64,000 nt of DNA from Epithemia pelagica (lineage: Eukaryota; Bacillariophyta; Bacillariophyceae; Surirellales; Surirellaceae), in contig OX337238.1 in NCBI GenBank assembly GCA_946965045.2, positions 310,001 to 374,000 of the forward strand, given 5' to 3'. Below, one piece after another: positions 1 through 10,766 of this stretch (positions are counted from its first letter, which is position 1; each line of letters opens with the position of its first letter). The translations under genes and the position numbers were made by a program. Under the pieces are notes generated by a model. The model was given only the letters and a program-made list of their open reading frames with translations, was not told the DNA's origin and made no database searches.

Positions 1-270
1 CCACCGCCACGACAAGACACAAGAAAAGGCCCCCACACTGGTGGTACATTGGATTTTGTGCAAGCAGCGTTCCAGACAAGCACAGTTGAAGGTTCCGCCG
101 CAGCTCCGAAATCCTCGCGCGAATCGTCGTCGTTGAACACGCAAGACCCTCGTCCCCAATCGAACACAATGATTTTTTTGCAGGAGAACGACGACACATG
201 GCGACCACCCAAGGATCAAGATGGAAGTGGATATACCAAACTGAATGAAAAGTTTGCGGGACGCTATTAG
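1..270 (+). CDS. FHA/kanadaptin-like protein, 3' end (partial)
   Basis: The frame is open from the first base to the TAG at 268-270, giving the last 89 residues of a protein that starts outside the window. The fragment has a G-G-T-L-D-F-V segment, a polar low-complexity stretch, and an ending with W-R-P-P-K-D-Q-D-G-S-G and L-N-E-K-F-A-G-R-Y. The same ending closes the FHA-domain pseudogene of the next unit, and W-x-P-P-x-x-Q-x-G-x-G plus L-N-x-K is typical of nuclear FHA proteins of the kanadaptin type (family knowledge). No FHA fold lies inside the window, so the name rests on homology to the copy at 2852-4972. Whether this gene is intact upstream cannot be seen. Confidence 0.6.
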   Translation, partial: PPPRQDTRKGPHTGGTLDFVQAAFQTSTVEGSAAAPKSSRESSSLNTQDPRPQSNTMIFLQENDDTWRPPKDQDGSGYTKLNEKFAGRY

Positions 271-961
271 CAGCTTTTGACTCCAACTAGTGCTGAAATT
301 ACACGCCATGATGGATCAATGTCAACACCTGTAACGTTCTGGCTGAAAAGACGTACCATAGAGGATGATCCTGGGGGGACCTTTCATGTCTCAAATCCTC
401 TGGAGAATGCAATCACAAGGGGGATATCATTGTGGTACAGTCAAAAAGTACAGCGAAGAAAAAACCAGCTTCGTCCACCTCTGGTCTGCGTCCACAAACA
501 CGAAACCACAGAGGCAGCCGTGAGCCGACTAGCCTTTCCTTCCAAAACACCAGACTCTGCAAGACAACGAAATCGGCACAACTGTCGTCGTGCAACACGA
601 CTCAGAATGAGTACTGCCACGGCCAAACAAAGAGTCGCGAAGCTGCACAACCCATTACTATATCGAATGTGGATGGCGAGCGACCCTACTGCTGTCACCG
701 CCTCAGGAGAATTCTCGACAAGGGAAAGAACGAAGCAACAACCCATGAACAGAGACCAAAATAGCAGGTTCTGCGTGGCGGAAATTGTTTCTCAAAAAAA
801 AAGAGGGCGCCTTGATAAGGTATAGAAGAGCAAGGGCGTCTTGAGCTAGTACCACTTCAGTACTGATACTTTCATTTTTTCATGTGTAAAATAAAACTGT
901 ACCTTGCTATCATTCGAATTATCGTCATCTAGACACTTGGGGTGTTTGATCTTCGAGGATT
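271..961. other. Spacer of unit A, no supported gene
   Basis: This spacer lies between the converging 3' ends of the FHA gene and beta-helix gene A. It is clearly homologous to 4976-5671 and 8871-9537 (for example the shared stretch around 760-960). Open frames exist, but they differ between the three copies and are not conserved, so it is read as duplicated non-coding sequence and untranslated regions. Confidence 0.6.
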
Positions 962-1969
962 TTAGCACTGACAGTCACAAATGCGGTTGCCGCCATCGTC
1001 GTCGCAGGTAATTGCCTGGTGAATGAAGCTGAAACTACCGTCAAATTCAAAATCAGGAATCTGCGGTGCAATACTTGCAAGGTCCAGAATGTCTGCTCCA
1101 AAGAAGGACGCGCCGTTTCGACAGAATGTGGAGCTATGGAGTGTCAATTTCTTATTTGTCTGGCTGGGAAGAATAATAACACCTCCGTCCGCGTTGTTCC
1201 TGGCTTCGACATCCACAAAGTGTGCCATGGAAACCTCTCTTAACACAAACCCATTGTCGTTATTGCTTTTCGCAGTGACATTCACAAGAGACAATTTTGA
1301 TAAAAGCATTGTTGGTTCACTCAAGCGCATGCCAGCTCTGCCATTGTTGTCAAAGTTTGAAGAAAGAATGTTGAGGGACGATAAAATATCACCGCTGTCT
1401 GGGTCGAGACAATTAAAGACGGTGTTGACGAAGTTCACAAATGCATCACCGCCATCCATCTTGAGACCATCACCCGAGTTGTTGTTCGAGTTCACATTCT
1501 GTAACATAAATCTGCCCGAGGATTCCAAGAACATTCCAGTTCCGAAACTCGAAATTTCACAGTTTCGTACAATAATATCGTCGCCCAATAGAACAAGACC
1601 AAACCCACCGCCATTCCCAATATCTTCTAGCTTGTGGCCTTTACAGTCCAACGTAATCCGTGATGCGGTAATAATAATTGCACTCTCAGTATCATCCTCA
1701 GTAGAACATATCATATCCTCATTAAGTATAACGAGCGAGTCATCATATTCATTGGCACTGCTCAGCTCAATTCCGCAGTCATCTTGTCCAATGGCTTTGA
1801 CCGTTGTGTCTGTATCGCAGGAACCGGCTGTCTGTTGCACTAGGTTTCGACCCTGTTCTTCGCTTCTTGTCTTGTCACTTTTACTGATGGATCTTTTCAA
1901 AAGTCCATAGGTAGAGGGCAAGGACAGAGCCGCAATAGCAGAGGAGGTAAGGAACTTGTATGTGAGCAT
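962..1969 (-). CDS. Secreted right-handed beta-helix protein, copy A
   Basis: A 335-residue protein. The ATG at 1969 was chosen because it aligns with the ATG of copies B and C; the longer open frame starts with GTG. Residues 1-20 form a signal peptide (hydrophobic S-S-A-I-A-A-L-S-L, then a small-residue cleavage site). A short polar pro-region contains the conserved G-R-N-L-V-Q-Q-T, followed by a cysteine-containing domain with repeated N-x-x-x-N-N-x-G-x-G-x-x-x rungs, including I-T-L-D-C-K-G-H-K-L and V-R-N-C-E-I-S. These rungs are typical of NosD/parallel beta-helix folds. The end is C-D-C-Q-C, as in copy C. Copy A has an extra rung of about 15 residues around F-V-N-T-V-F-N-C-L. A secreted or cell-surface location is inferred. 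No catalytic residues are recognisable, so no enzymatic role is assigned. Confidence 0.8.
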   Translation of the reverse strand: MLTYKFLTSSAIAALSLPSTYGLLKRSISKSDKTRSEEQGRNLVQQTAGSCDTDTTVKAIGQDDCGIELSSANEYDDSLVILNEDMICSTEDDTESAIIITASRITLDCKGHKLEDIGNGGGFGLVLLGDDIIVRNCEISSFGTGMFLESSGRFMLQNVNSNNNSGDGLKMDGGDAFVNFVNTVFNCLDPDSGDILSSLNILSSNFDNNGRAGMRLSEPTMLLSKLSLVNVTAKSNNDNGFVLREVSMAHFVDVEARNNADGGVIILPSQTNKKLTLHSSTFCRNGASFFGADILDLASIAPQIPDFEFDGSFSFIHQAITCDDDGGNRICDCQC

Positions 1970-2214
1970 AGACTTTTCCGTCTGACTGTATTTTGTGACC
2001 ACAACAGAGAACCAAGTTTACACGTAACAAGTTGTTTGCTACGGATATGCGCTGTAATAGGGAGTCGCTTTGTGGGGCGTAACGGGGGGCTTCTGAGCAG
2101 GATTCTTTCTGGTCGCAGATCCAAAACTTTTGCGAGGTCTGTCCGACTCACGGAGGGGGGCTTCAAAAGAAACAACCCGATTCATGAGAGGACTGTCTTT
2201 GGGCCACAACAGTG

Positions 2215-2700
2215 AATAATGCTCACTTTTTTGCAATCATTACGGCAGTGTTTGGAGTTCAACCATGGAGAGCGATAAAAGCCGTCGATAGATTTTCGAG
2301 TTCCACAACCCGACAGGAGCAAAGAGAAATGAAGGATAGCGAAGTGTCAGGTCACTGTGCGTCTTCCACGAAGATGAAAAGAAACTCGTCGCTTATTTTG
2401 GTCATGTATCGGATGACCGATCCCCATGTAGTCGACCGTGGTAGGAAAAATCAGACCATATCCTTCACCAAGGGCATGAAGCCGACGACCAATCATTGCA
2501 ATTCCATAGGTGCGTCGAGGGTTGATAATTTCTACCGAGGACAATGGTATAGAAATATGCTCCTCACCAACCACCACAAGAAAGCCATCGTGTACCGCAC
2601 TTACCCCACATGTGGATCAAGCTGTCGACAGAGGACACTTTAACGTGGCCCAAAGTTCCGCCTTGTTGTCCGCAGTTGTTGGTGGTTGAATCAAATCCTG
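2215..2700 (-). pseudogene. Kelch protein remnant, unit A
   Basis: The minus-strand reading keeps pieces such as V-V-V-G-E-E-H, S-V-E-I-I, R-R-T-Y-G-I-A and T-V-D-Y-M-G-I. These match the intact Kelch protein at 10767-11897 in order but in changing frames. The N-terminal third is absent, and about 260 bp is missing internally compared with the intact copy. It lies directly upstream of beta-helix A, as in the other units. It is too broken to encode a product. Confidence 0.75.
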
Positions 2701-4365
2701 CCGTTGGATCTGCGGAAACTCCCGCGAGTCCCCCCACACGATCTTCCGGTCGTGCCATCTCGCAAGTGAAAAAAGCTGGCTCGCATTTCTGGGAACTGGA
2801 GTCTTGGAAGGCTTGTATCGAGGTGGTTGATTTACCAGGTGTGGTGGCCACAATGGCGACGACGACAGAGCCAAAGTCCTTTTGCTCTACAAACCTCCCT
2901 TGTGGCCAGCATCTCCCAACACGCTGCGGCTGTGTGGTGACAATCGACAGCAGCCACATAAGGATGAGAATGACAAGGACCAAACAACGACGACAACGGC
3001 CACAACAACGACCACAACGCCCGAATGGAACTTGTTGCAAGTCAAGGAGGGTGTTGTGGTGGCAACCCACCACTTTAGTCATCGTGCGTGTACAGGTTTG
3101 GGACGGACGGCACGAGTCGTGTTCGCGACAGTATGCCCGCACTGTCTTTGATGGCCAAATCGGTACACCCGGATTGTTGGATTTGCAATCAACCCATGGC
3201 ACGACCGTCAATCGACGACCGCTGCCAGCCGCGGCACGACATGCCGAAGTTAACAACGAAAACTATACGACCGTGGGAAGTCGAGGTGTGAAGCTCGATC
3301 CATTTGATGTCTTGCAATTTGGAGCCTCGACGCGCAAGTTTTGTTTGGAAGGACCGGCCGACTATGAACGAGGCACAACCAAGATGAATGCGAAACGACC
3401 AGCAGCACCTGCCCTTGGGCGGACAGGCCACCAATCTCTAGAGAAGGACACCGATCCAAAGGGCAAAACAGAACAACAACAAGACGGAGAGAACAACAAA
3501 AAGGACGATTCAGTCTTGTGGGGAATGGATCGAATGGACGACGAACCATTCCACGAATCCAACCCACCATTCGACTGGCACTCGTGGTTGGAATCCATGA
3601 TGCCATCATCATCTCCACCAAAAGAAGAAGACCAAATTCCCAACCACTGCAAAAAGGAATGGGACACCATTCGAGTCCAATGGCAAAACTCCAACAAGCC
3701 AAATTGGAACACGATCGGTTTCAACGCAAAACGGGACGTGGTTTGTCCCAGGGACAAGAAGACCAATTGCAACGCTTGCAACAACGACAAACCCAATTGC
3801 AAGCGTCGCTGGAGATCAAGGCCCAGAAATTGTACCAATCACTGTATCCAGCGGCCGCCAAATCGCGCAACGGCAGCTACCATGACTATGACGACGACGA
3901 TGAAGTCGAAGATCAAACCAATCGTTGGAATCCATCTTCCACGCAACAATCACAAACCAATCCTTCCTGACGGTTCTGTTGAGACGGAAGATTCGTTAGT
4001 GGCCAAATACAAGCAATTGCAAACGCAACTCCAACAATTGTAGTCCCAAATCCAACGCTGGCAACGAGAATCTGCGGCTGTTCAGCAACAGCACCAACAA
4101 CAAGCAAGTGGTGACTCGAATCATGACGACGACGAAGAAGAGGTATTTTTGTCCACAATCAAGTACAATTGGTACAACAAGAGTTGAACCAGACCCAAAA
4201 CCAACGAAGGATGAAATTCAGGAAACCCTCAAACTTCTATTTTTTGTCGCTCCGCAACGCCATGGCCAATTGTTGCGAGAACAACAACAACAGCAACAAA
4301 AGCCGGAACAGGTACCAGAAACTGTCAAACCAAGCAGCAACGACTCTTTTTCATCCAATACGTGT

Positions 4366-4424
4366 CCTCCTCCTCCTCCTCCTCCTCCTCCTCCTCCTCC
4401 TCCTCCTCCTCCTCCTCCTCCTCC
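4366..4424 (+). repeat. (CCT)n microsatellite
   Basis: About twenty CCT units encode the polyproline run of the FHA pseudogene in one frame and poly-Ser or poly-Leu in the others. Confidence 0.95.
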
Positions 4425-4712
4425 GCGCGTCCACGAAGACAACAACAACCAGTTGGATTCGGATGGATTCGTGCCTCCAGCCGCCATTTCCAAACCCACG
4501 ACGAGAGCGCCTAGTAGTACTACTACTGCTCCTCCTGCTGTTGCTACTATTGTTGCGGACGAGACTCTTGTACTACCATCAGCAGCAGCAACGGTCACGA
4601 CAACCACCACGCTGCCATATCATCCCCCACCACCCATGAAGCAACGCATCCAACTGGGACCACAAGCACCACCACGACGACAAGACACTAGAAAAGGTCC
4701 CCACACTGGTGG

Positions 4713-4776
4713 TACATTGGATTTTGTGCAACTTCTCAAGGCTCTACATTGGATTTTGTGCAACTTCTCAAGGCTC
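4713..4776 (+). repeat. 32-bp tandem duplication in the FHA pseudogene
   Basis: Two identical 32-bp units start at 4713 and 4745 (tacattggattttgtgcaac and onward). Unit A has a single copy of the corresponding site near position 46. Because 32 is not a multiple of three, the duplication shifts the reading frame. Confidence 0.95.
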
Positions 4777-4975
4777 TGCCGCAGCTCCGAACCACGTGCC
4801 ATTCGTATCATGGCATGAATCGTCGTCGTTGAAAATGGCTAATGCCCCTCGGCGTCTCCAATCGGACACAAAGATGTCTTTGCCGAACGATGACACATGG
4901 CGACCACCCAAGGATCAAGATGGAAGTGGATATACCGAACTGAATGAAAAGTTTGAGCGACGCTATTATTAGCTC

Positions 4976-5671
4976 GCAGTCACCATGACTCCAACTAGGT
5001 ACTTCTTGAAACTACATGCTAGAGATCATCACCAACACGTGTCCAGTTCTGGCTAAAAAGACGTACCATTCAGGATGATCCTGGGGGACCTTTCATGTCA
5101 ATTCCTCTGGAGAATGTTACCACAAAGGCGATATCAGTGTGGTACAGCCAAAATGTACCCAAAAAGAAAAAAACAGCGTCGTCCACCTCTGGTCAGCGTC
5201 CACAAACACGAAACCACTAAGGCATCCGTGAGCCGACTCGGTTGGCAGAGCCTTTCCTTCCAAAACACCAGACTCTGAAAGACAGCGAAATCGGCACACC
5301 TGTCGTCGTGCAACACGACTGAGAATGAGTATGTTTGCGGCCAACCAGCGAGTCGTGCTATATCGAAAGTGGATAGCGAGCGACCCTACTGCTGTCAACG
5401 CCTCAGGAGAATTCTCGACAAGGGAACGATCGAAGCAACAACCCAACAACAGAGACAGAAATGGTCGGTTCTGCGTGGCGGAAATTCTTTCTCGAAAAAT
5501 AAGAGGGTTCCTTGATAAGGTGTAGAGGAGCAACCGCGTCTAGAGCTAGTAACACTTCAGTACTGGTGTTTTTGAGGAGGTTCATTTTCTCATGTGTAAA
5601 ATAAAAATATACCTTGCTGTCAATCGAATTCTCGTCATCTAGACACTTGGGGTGTTTGATCTTCGAGGATT
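4976..5671. other. Spacer of unit B, no supported gene
   Basis: Homologous to 271-961. It contains no conserved reading frame and separates the FHA pseudogene from beta-helix pseudogene B. Confidence 0.6.
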
Positions 5672-7397
5672 TTAGCACTGACAGTCACAAATGCCGTTGC
5701 CGCCATCGTCGTCGCAGGTAATTGCCTGGTGAATGAAGCGGAAACTACCGTCAAATTCAAAATCAGGAATCTGTCGTGAAACACTTGCAATGTCCTGGAT
5801 GTCTCCTCCAAAGAAGGACGCGCCGTTTTGACAGAATGTGGAGCTATGGAGTGTCAATTTCTTATTTGTCCCGCTGGGAAAAACAAGAAGACCTCCTTCT
5901 GAGTTGTTCCTGGCTTCGACATCCACAAATTTTGCCATGGAAACCTCTCTTAAGACAAACCCCGTGTCGTCATTGTTATTCGCCATGAGACAATTTTGAT
6001 AAAAGCATTGTTGGTTCACTCAAGCGCATGCCAGCTCTACCATTGTTGTCAAAGTTTGAAAAAAAAATTGTAAGAGACGATACAATAGCACTGCTGTCTA
6101 TCTCAAGACCATCACCCGCGTTGTTGTTCGAGTTCACATTCTGCAACATCATTCTGCCCGAGGATTCTAAGAAGATTCCAGTTCCGAAACTCGAAAATTC
6201 ACAGTTTCGTACAAAAATAGTGTCGCCTGATAGAACAAGACCAACCCCATCGCCATTTCCAATATCTTCTAGCTTGTGGCCCTGACAATCCAACGTAATT
6301 CGTGAAGCGGTAATGATAATCGCACTCTCAGTATCATCCACAGTAGAACATATCATATCCTCAGTAAGTATAACGAGCGAGTCATCATAATCATTGGCAC
6401 TGCTCAACTCAATCCCGCAGTCGTCTTGCCCAATGGTTTTGACCCTGTTTCGACACTTACAATCACAAATACCGTTGCCGTCATCCTCGTCGCAGGTAAT
6501 TGCTTGGTGGGTAAAGCTGTCAATCCCTGAAAAATCACTATCACCAAAGCCTTTTGTAAAACTTATAATGTCTTTGGGGGCACCTCCAAAGAACGACGAG
6601 CCGTTTCCACAGAATGTGCAGTCATGCAAAACCAGCTTCGTATTGGGAAGGCCTTCAAAAACAGCAAAACCTTCGTCACCGTTGTTGCTGGCCTCTACAT
6701 CCACCAATTTCGCCGTGGAAGGATCCATTAGCTGAATCCCCTGGCCGTTATTGTTATTCGCAGTGACTTCCGAAAGAAACAATTTTGACAATTGACTGGA
6801 TCGTAATTCGATACCTTCGTCGCCATTATTGTCAAAGTGTGAGGAAAGAATTGTAAGAGACGATGCAATAGTCCCGTCATCCATCTGGAGACCATCACCC
6901 GAGTTGTTGTTCGAGTTCACATTCTGTAACATAATGCTGCCCGAGGCTTCCAAGAATATCCCATTTTCAAAACTTGAAATTTCGCAGTTTTGTACAATAA
7001 TATCGTCGCCCAATAGAACAAGACCAAACCCACTGCCATTCCCAATATCTTCTAGCTTGTGGCCCTGACAATCCAACGTAATTCGTGAAGCGGTAATGAT
7101 AATCGCACTCTCAGTATCATCCACAGTAGAACATATCATATCCTCATTAAGTATGACGAGAGAGTCATCATAACCGTTGGCACTACTCAGCTCAATTCCG
7201 CAGTCATTTTGTCCAATGGCTTTGGCGGTTGTGCCGGTTTCGCAGGATCCGACTGTCTGTTGCACTAGGTTTCGACCTTGTGCGTCGATGCTTGTCTTTG
7301 TAGTTGCACTGATGGATCCTTTCAAAAGTCCATGGGTTGAAGAGAAGGACAGAGCCAAAATACCAGCGACAAGGCTGAGGAACTTGTGTGTGAACAT
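5672..7397 (-). pseudogene. Two-domain fused beta-helix gene, copy B, frameshifted
   Basis: It starts at the ATG at 7397 with a signal peptide like copy C. The first beta-helix domain runs to C-D-C-K-C, where the sister genes stop. Here the frame continues through R-N-R-V-K-T-I-G-Q-D-D-C into a second complete domain without a signal peptide: a head-to-tail fusion of two gene copies with the first stop and second signal region lost. The second domain is broken near 5985-6000. Copy A reads cgcagtgacattcacaagag, while copy B lacks 11 bp of this, so the first frame ends at 5976 after L-S-H-G-E. The remaining 100 or so residues, ending in C-D-C-Q-C, lie in another frame (5672-6019). A secreted protein of about 473 residues could still be made from the first frame. 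Confidence 0.8.
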
Positions 7398-7610
7398 GGT
7401 CTTTGTAGACTATTGGTTTTTTGTTTTGGGTCCGATGGTATTATGAGACAGAACGAAGCTGATCTGGAGTTGAAAAGTTGATCCGTAGCGTGTAGCGAGT
7501 CGGTCTGCGTATTATAAGATAGGTTGCGAGTTGCGACTGATCTGGATTGGTCGCACATCCAACACTTGATAAAGGTCTGTCCACCTCCCGGCGTTGGTTG
7601 CGGTTGAGAG

Positions 7611-8285
7611 TTGATGTTTGGGCCACAGCACTTGGTTGCAATCCTTGGTATCAAGTTTGGATTTGAACCATGGAGAGAAATAACAGCCGTCGAAAGGTTG
7701 TCGAGTGCCGGTCCACCAATGAAAGGAATTCCAAAACAAATCTTCTCCTGTTGCCCCACCACCACAACTGGCCTGGAAACGGTAAGGATAATGCGACCTT
7801 GACGCCTTCTTGTCATAGAAAGAAGCCTCCACACAGTATCAGGACACTTTGGTAACAGCAAAGGTAAATGAAGGGTTGGGAGGAGTCAGGTCACTGAACG
7901 TCTTCCAGAAAGATGGGAAGCAACTCGTTGCATTTTGGCCCCCAATCGGATTACCCATTTCCATGCAATCGATCACTTTATGAAGAACTATATCATTTCC
8001 TCCACAAACGACATAAATGGTATTACCAATCAGTGCAATTCCACTGCTGCGTCGAGGACGTTGTTGCTGCTGCTGTGCTGATTGTTTCTACCGAGGATTT
8101 TGGTATGCTCGCCACCAACCACCACAAGAAAGCCATCGTGTACCGTATAGTTTCCGCACATGTGGATCAAGCGGTCAACAGAGGGCACGTTCATGTGTCC
8201 CAAACGTTTCACCTCGTGTTGTTCACAGTACTTGCTTGGTGGTTGAAGGTTGAACATCCCAAATCCTTGTCCATTTGGATCCGCT
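7611..8285 (-). pseudogene. Kelch protein remnant, unit B
   Basis: Minus-strand fragments V-W-R-L-L-S-M-T-R-R-R-Q-G, T-V-S-R-P-V-V-V-V-G and V-V-V-G-G-E-H match the intact Kelch copy but are split over frames. The N-terminal third is missing with the same junction as in unit A. It is non-functional as a protein. Confidence 0.75.
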
Positions 8286-8299
8286 GAAAATCCCGCGAG

Positions 8300-8870
8300 T
8301 CCCCCCACACGATCTTCCAGTCGTGCTCATTTTCTCATTCTTTAGATCTCTCGCCCGACTCGCGAGTCAAAAGAGGTGACTCACTGTCATTTTTTTGCAA
8401 AGACCGATTCTACGAATGATTCCCACACCATGTTGAGACAACCATGACGACACGAGCAAATGCACCCGCCTCGTAAGCAGCTGATGCTATTTAGGAAGCC
8501 ATCCGCAAGATTTCGGCTTGCAAACTAAAGCAAGCTGTACATGAAAAGCATGGTGGCGATCGACAAGCGTGTGATGAGTGATGATGTCACAACCAAAATG
8601 CAACAACGGAAATTCGTGATTGTTCAAATGGCGTCACTCCAGACCAAAATACGAGGCTCCCCTGCAGCACCGAGCAACCCCTCGTTGCCATTGATCCGTC
8701 CGTGGAAACGCAGGACACTTGTCCAAACTTTGAGGCGATGATTCTGTCGCAGAACGATGACACGAACCCATCACTTATTATACAGATCTAGATGGGAGTG
8801 CCTGTCCCCAAAAGAATGAAAAGTATTCGTGGCGCTACTCGCAGTAAGCTGTCAGGATGGCTGCTAATAC
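8300..8870 (+). pseudogene. Highly decayed FHA-gene relic, unit C
   Basis: The start side shares the cccccacacgatcttcc landmark. The end, about 8755-8860, aligns base by base with the FHA terminus (N-D-D-T, then the codons for D-G-S-G and N-E-K), but with stops and substitutions. Almost all of the FHA domain and coiled coil is deleted, leaving about 0.55 kb instead of about 2.1 kb. Confidence 0.6.
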
Positions 8871-9537
8871 CGGGAAATACACGCTATGGATCAGTGCGAA
8901 AACGGCGGAAAAGACGTACCAATATGGATGGTCCCAGGGCATTTCATCTGAATGATGCTGGTGCACGAAGAACTGACTCTAATGTTTGCCATGTGTCCTC
9001 TACCTCTGGTATGGGTGCACTAACAATGCACCACGTAGGCAGCCAGGAGCCCAAACATTTTGTACTGGGAGCCTTTTATTCGGAAACACCCGGCTCCGAT
9101 GGACACGAGTAGGGGCAGACTTATCGTCGTTCAACACAACCGACAATGAGTACTACCGCGACGCACCAGAACTCTCAGCATGTTTTATGCAGCACGTATT
9201 GCGTAGCGGAATGCTCGTTTTCCTGACACTACCAGAGTTGCAGTGAGTGGAACGATTGGAAGTTTCACAACCCTGTACTACCTCGATCGCCATGCCTCAG
9301 GAGACAAAAAACCTTCTCGACAAAGGAACGAACGACGAAACGAAGCAACAACGCAACAACAGACACTTACATGGTCGGTTCTGCCTTGTGGAAGTTATTT
9401 CTCAAAAATAAGAGATGGTATAGAAGAGCAATGGCGTCTAGTGCCACTTCGGCATTGGCGATCTCTAGAAAAAGTGCATGTGTAAAACAAAGAATTTTCA
9501 TCAATTGGATACGTGGGGTATTCGATCTTGAAGTATT
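8871..9537. other. Spacer of unit C, no supported gene
   Basis: This is the diverged homologue of 271-961 and 4976-5671. Short open frames are not conserved with the other two copies. Confidence 0.55.
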
Positions 9538-10476
9538 TTAGCACTGGCAGTCACAAATGCCCTTGCCGTCATCCTTGGAGCACGTGATTGCCTGGTGGGT
9601 GAAGCTGCCGATAAAAGTATTTCCGATGTCGTCATCATTGCCAGAGAACCCGAGCTGGCCATTTCCACAGTACGTGTTGTTGTGTAGAACCAGCTTCATA
9701 CTGGAATCGCCAAAGACAGTTATGCCGTCAAACCCATTATTGCTGGCCTCCACATCCACAAATTTTGCCGTGGAAATGATTGTGCTTCTAAGAAAGAACC
9801 CAAATCTTGCATTGTTATTGGCAGTGACATTCAAAAGAAACAAATTTGATAGAAGATTCGATCCGTCTTCCCAGTCCATGCCCTTGCTGCCATTGTTGTC
9901 AAAGTTTGATGAAAGAATTGTGAGAGACGATAAAATACCCCCTCTCTCATCCATCAGGAGACCATTAATACTGTTGTTGATCGACTGCACATTCTGTAGT
10001 ACAATACTGTTCAAGGACTGCACAAGGAACACAAGGATTCCATCAGAAAAACCGGAAATTTCACAGTTTTGCACAACAATATTGTCGCCCTCTAGAATAA
10101 GACCAAACCCAAACTGACGTCCATTTTCTTCAATTTTGTGACCTTGGCAATCCAACGTAACTCGTGAAGCCGTAATACGAATCGCATGGTCAGAAACCTC
10201 TCGAGTAGGGCATGCCATATCCTCCTTAAGTATAACAAGAGAGTCATCATAACCATTGGCACTGCTCAAGAAAATCCCGCAGTCATCTTGCCCAATGGCT
10301 TTGACCTTTGTGTCGGTATCGCAGGTACTGCCTGTCTGTTGCACAAGGTTCCGACCTTGTCTTTCGATACTTTTCGTCTTGGTATTCGTACTGGATCCTT
10401 TCAAAAGTCCATGGGCTGAAGGCAAGGATAGAACCAGAATAAAAGCAATAGTAGTAAGGAACTGGTGGGTGAACAT
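9538..10476 (-). CDS. Secreted right-handed beta-helix protein, copy C
   Basis: An intact 312-residue frame with an ATG at 10476. Residues 1-23 are a signal peptide (F-I-L-V-L-S-L-P-S-A-H-G), then the family pro-region with G-R-N-L-V-Q-Q-T. The beta-helix domain has rungs such as I-T-A-S-R-V-T-L-D-C-Q-G-H-K-I, V-V-Q-N-C-E-I-S-G-F and V-D-V-E-A-S-N-N-G-F-D-G-I. It ends in I-C-D-C-Q-C with cysteines conserved among all copies. It is more diverged than A and B are from each other, consistent with an older split. Secretion is predicted; substrate and function are unknown. Confidence 0.85.
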   Translation of the reverse strand: MFTHQFLTTIAFILVLSLPSAHGLLKGSSTNTKTKSIERQGRNLVQQTGSTCDTDTKVKAIGQDDCGIFLSSANGYDDSLVILKEDMACPTREVSDHAIRITASRVTLDCQGHKIEENGRQFGFGLILEGDNIVVQNCEISGFSDGILVFLVQSLNSIVLQNVQSINNSINGLLMDERGGILSSLTILSSNFDNNGSKGMDWEDGSNLLSNLFLLNVTANNNARFGFFLRSTIISTAKFVDVEASNNGFDGITVFGDSSMKLVLHNNTYCGNGQLGFSGNDDDIGNTFIGSFTHQAITCSKDDGKGICDCQC

Positions 10477-10766
10477 GGTCTTTGTTGACTATTGATTTTG
10501 TCGTTTGGGTCCACTTGTATTATGAGACAACGAAACTGATCTGGAGTTGTGTCTTCAACAAAAGTGGCCCGTAGCAAGTTTTTGCTTCGCGTAACAAATT
10601 TGCGTTTGCCATCTCTGCGCTCTGCGCTCTGCGCTCTGCGGAGGTTGCGGGGGCTTCTGAGCTGGATTGGTCGTACATCGAACACTTCTTCGACGTCTGT
10701 CCACCTCCCGCCGCGAGTGGCTTCACAGTTCTATATAATGAAACTGACTCTGTGTATGTTCACTGT

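Larger units (their letters stand above)
2852..4972 (+). pseudogene. FHA-domain (kanadaptin-like) pseudogene, unit B
   Basis: The reading starts at the ATG at 2852. The FHA beginning (Y-K-P-P-L-W-P-A-S, then W-N-L-L-Q-V-K-E-G-V-V-V) is in one frame, but the FHA end (D-L-Q-S-T-H-G-T-T-V-N-R-R-P-L, then V-L-Q-F-G-A-S-T-R-K-F) is in another. The central strands carrying the Ser/His phosphothreonine-binding residues are lost near 3115-3130. Further lesions are a TAG at 4041 inside a Q-rich coiled coil, a frame change near 4155, and a 32-bp duplication at 4713-4776. Downstream come W-G-M, a coiled coil, a polyproline run, and the same W-R-P-P-K-D-Q-D-G-S-G terminus as the gene at the left window edge. 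Intact relatives act in the nucleus as phosphopeptide-binding proteins (family knowledge). This copy is very unlikely to make a functional FHA protein. Confidence 0.8.

Noticed and set aside
277-825. 182-codon open frame after the FHA terminus
   Set aside because: The homologous spacers in units B and C do not keep this frame and contain stops, so it is not a conserved gene.
4169-4639. Long poly-Leu, poly-Pro and poly-Gly frames over the CCT run
   Set aside because: They arise from the trinucleotide repeat; only the polyproline frame fits the FHA gene, and that gene is itself broken.
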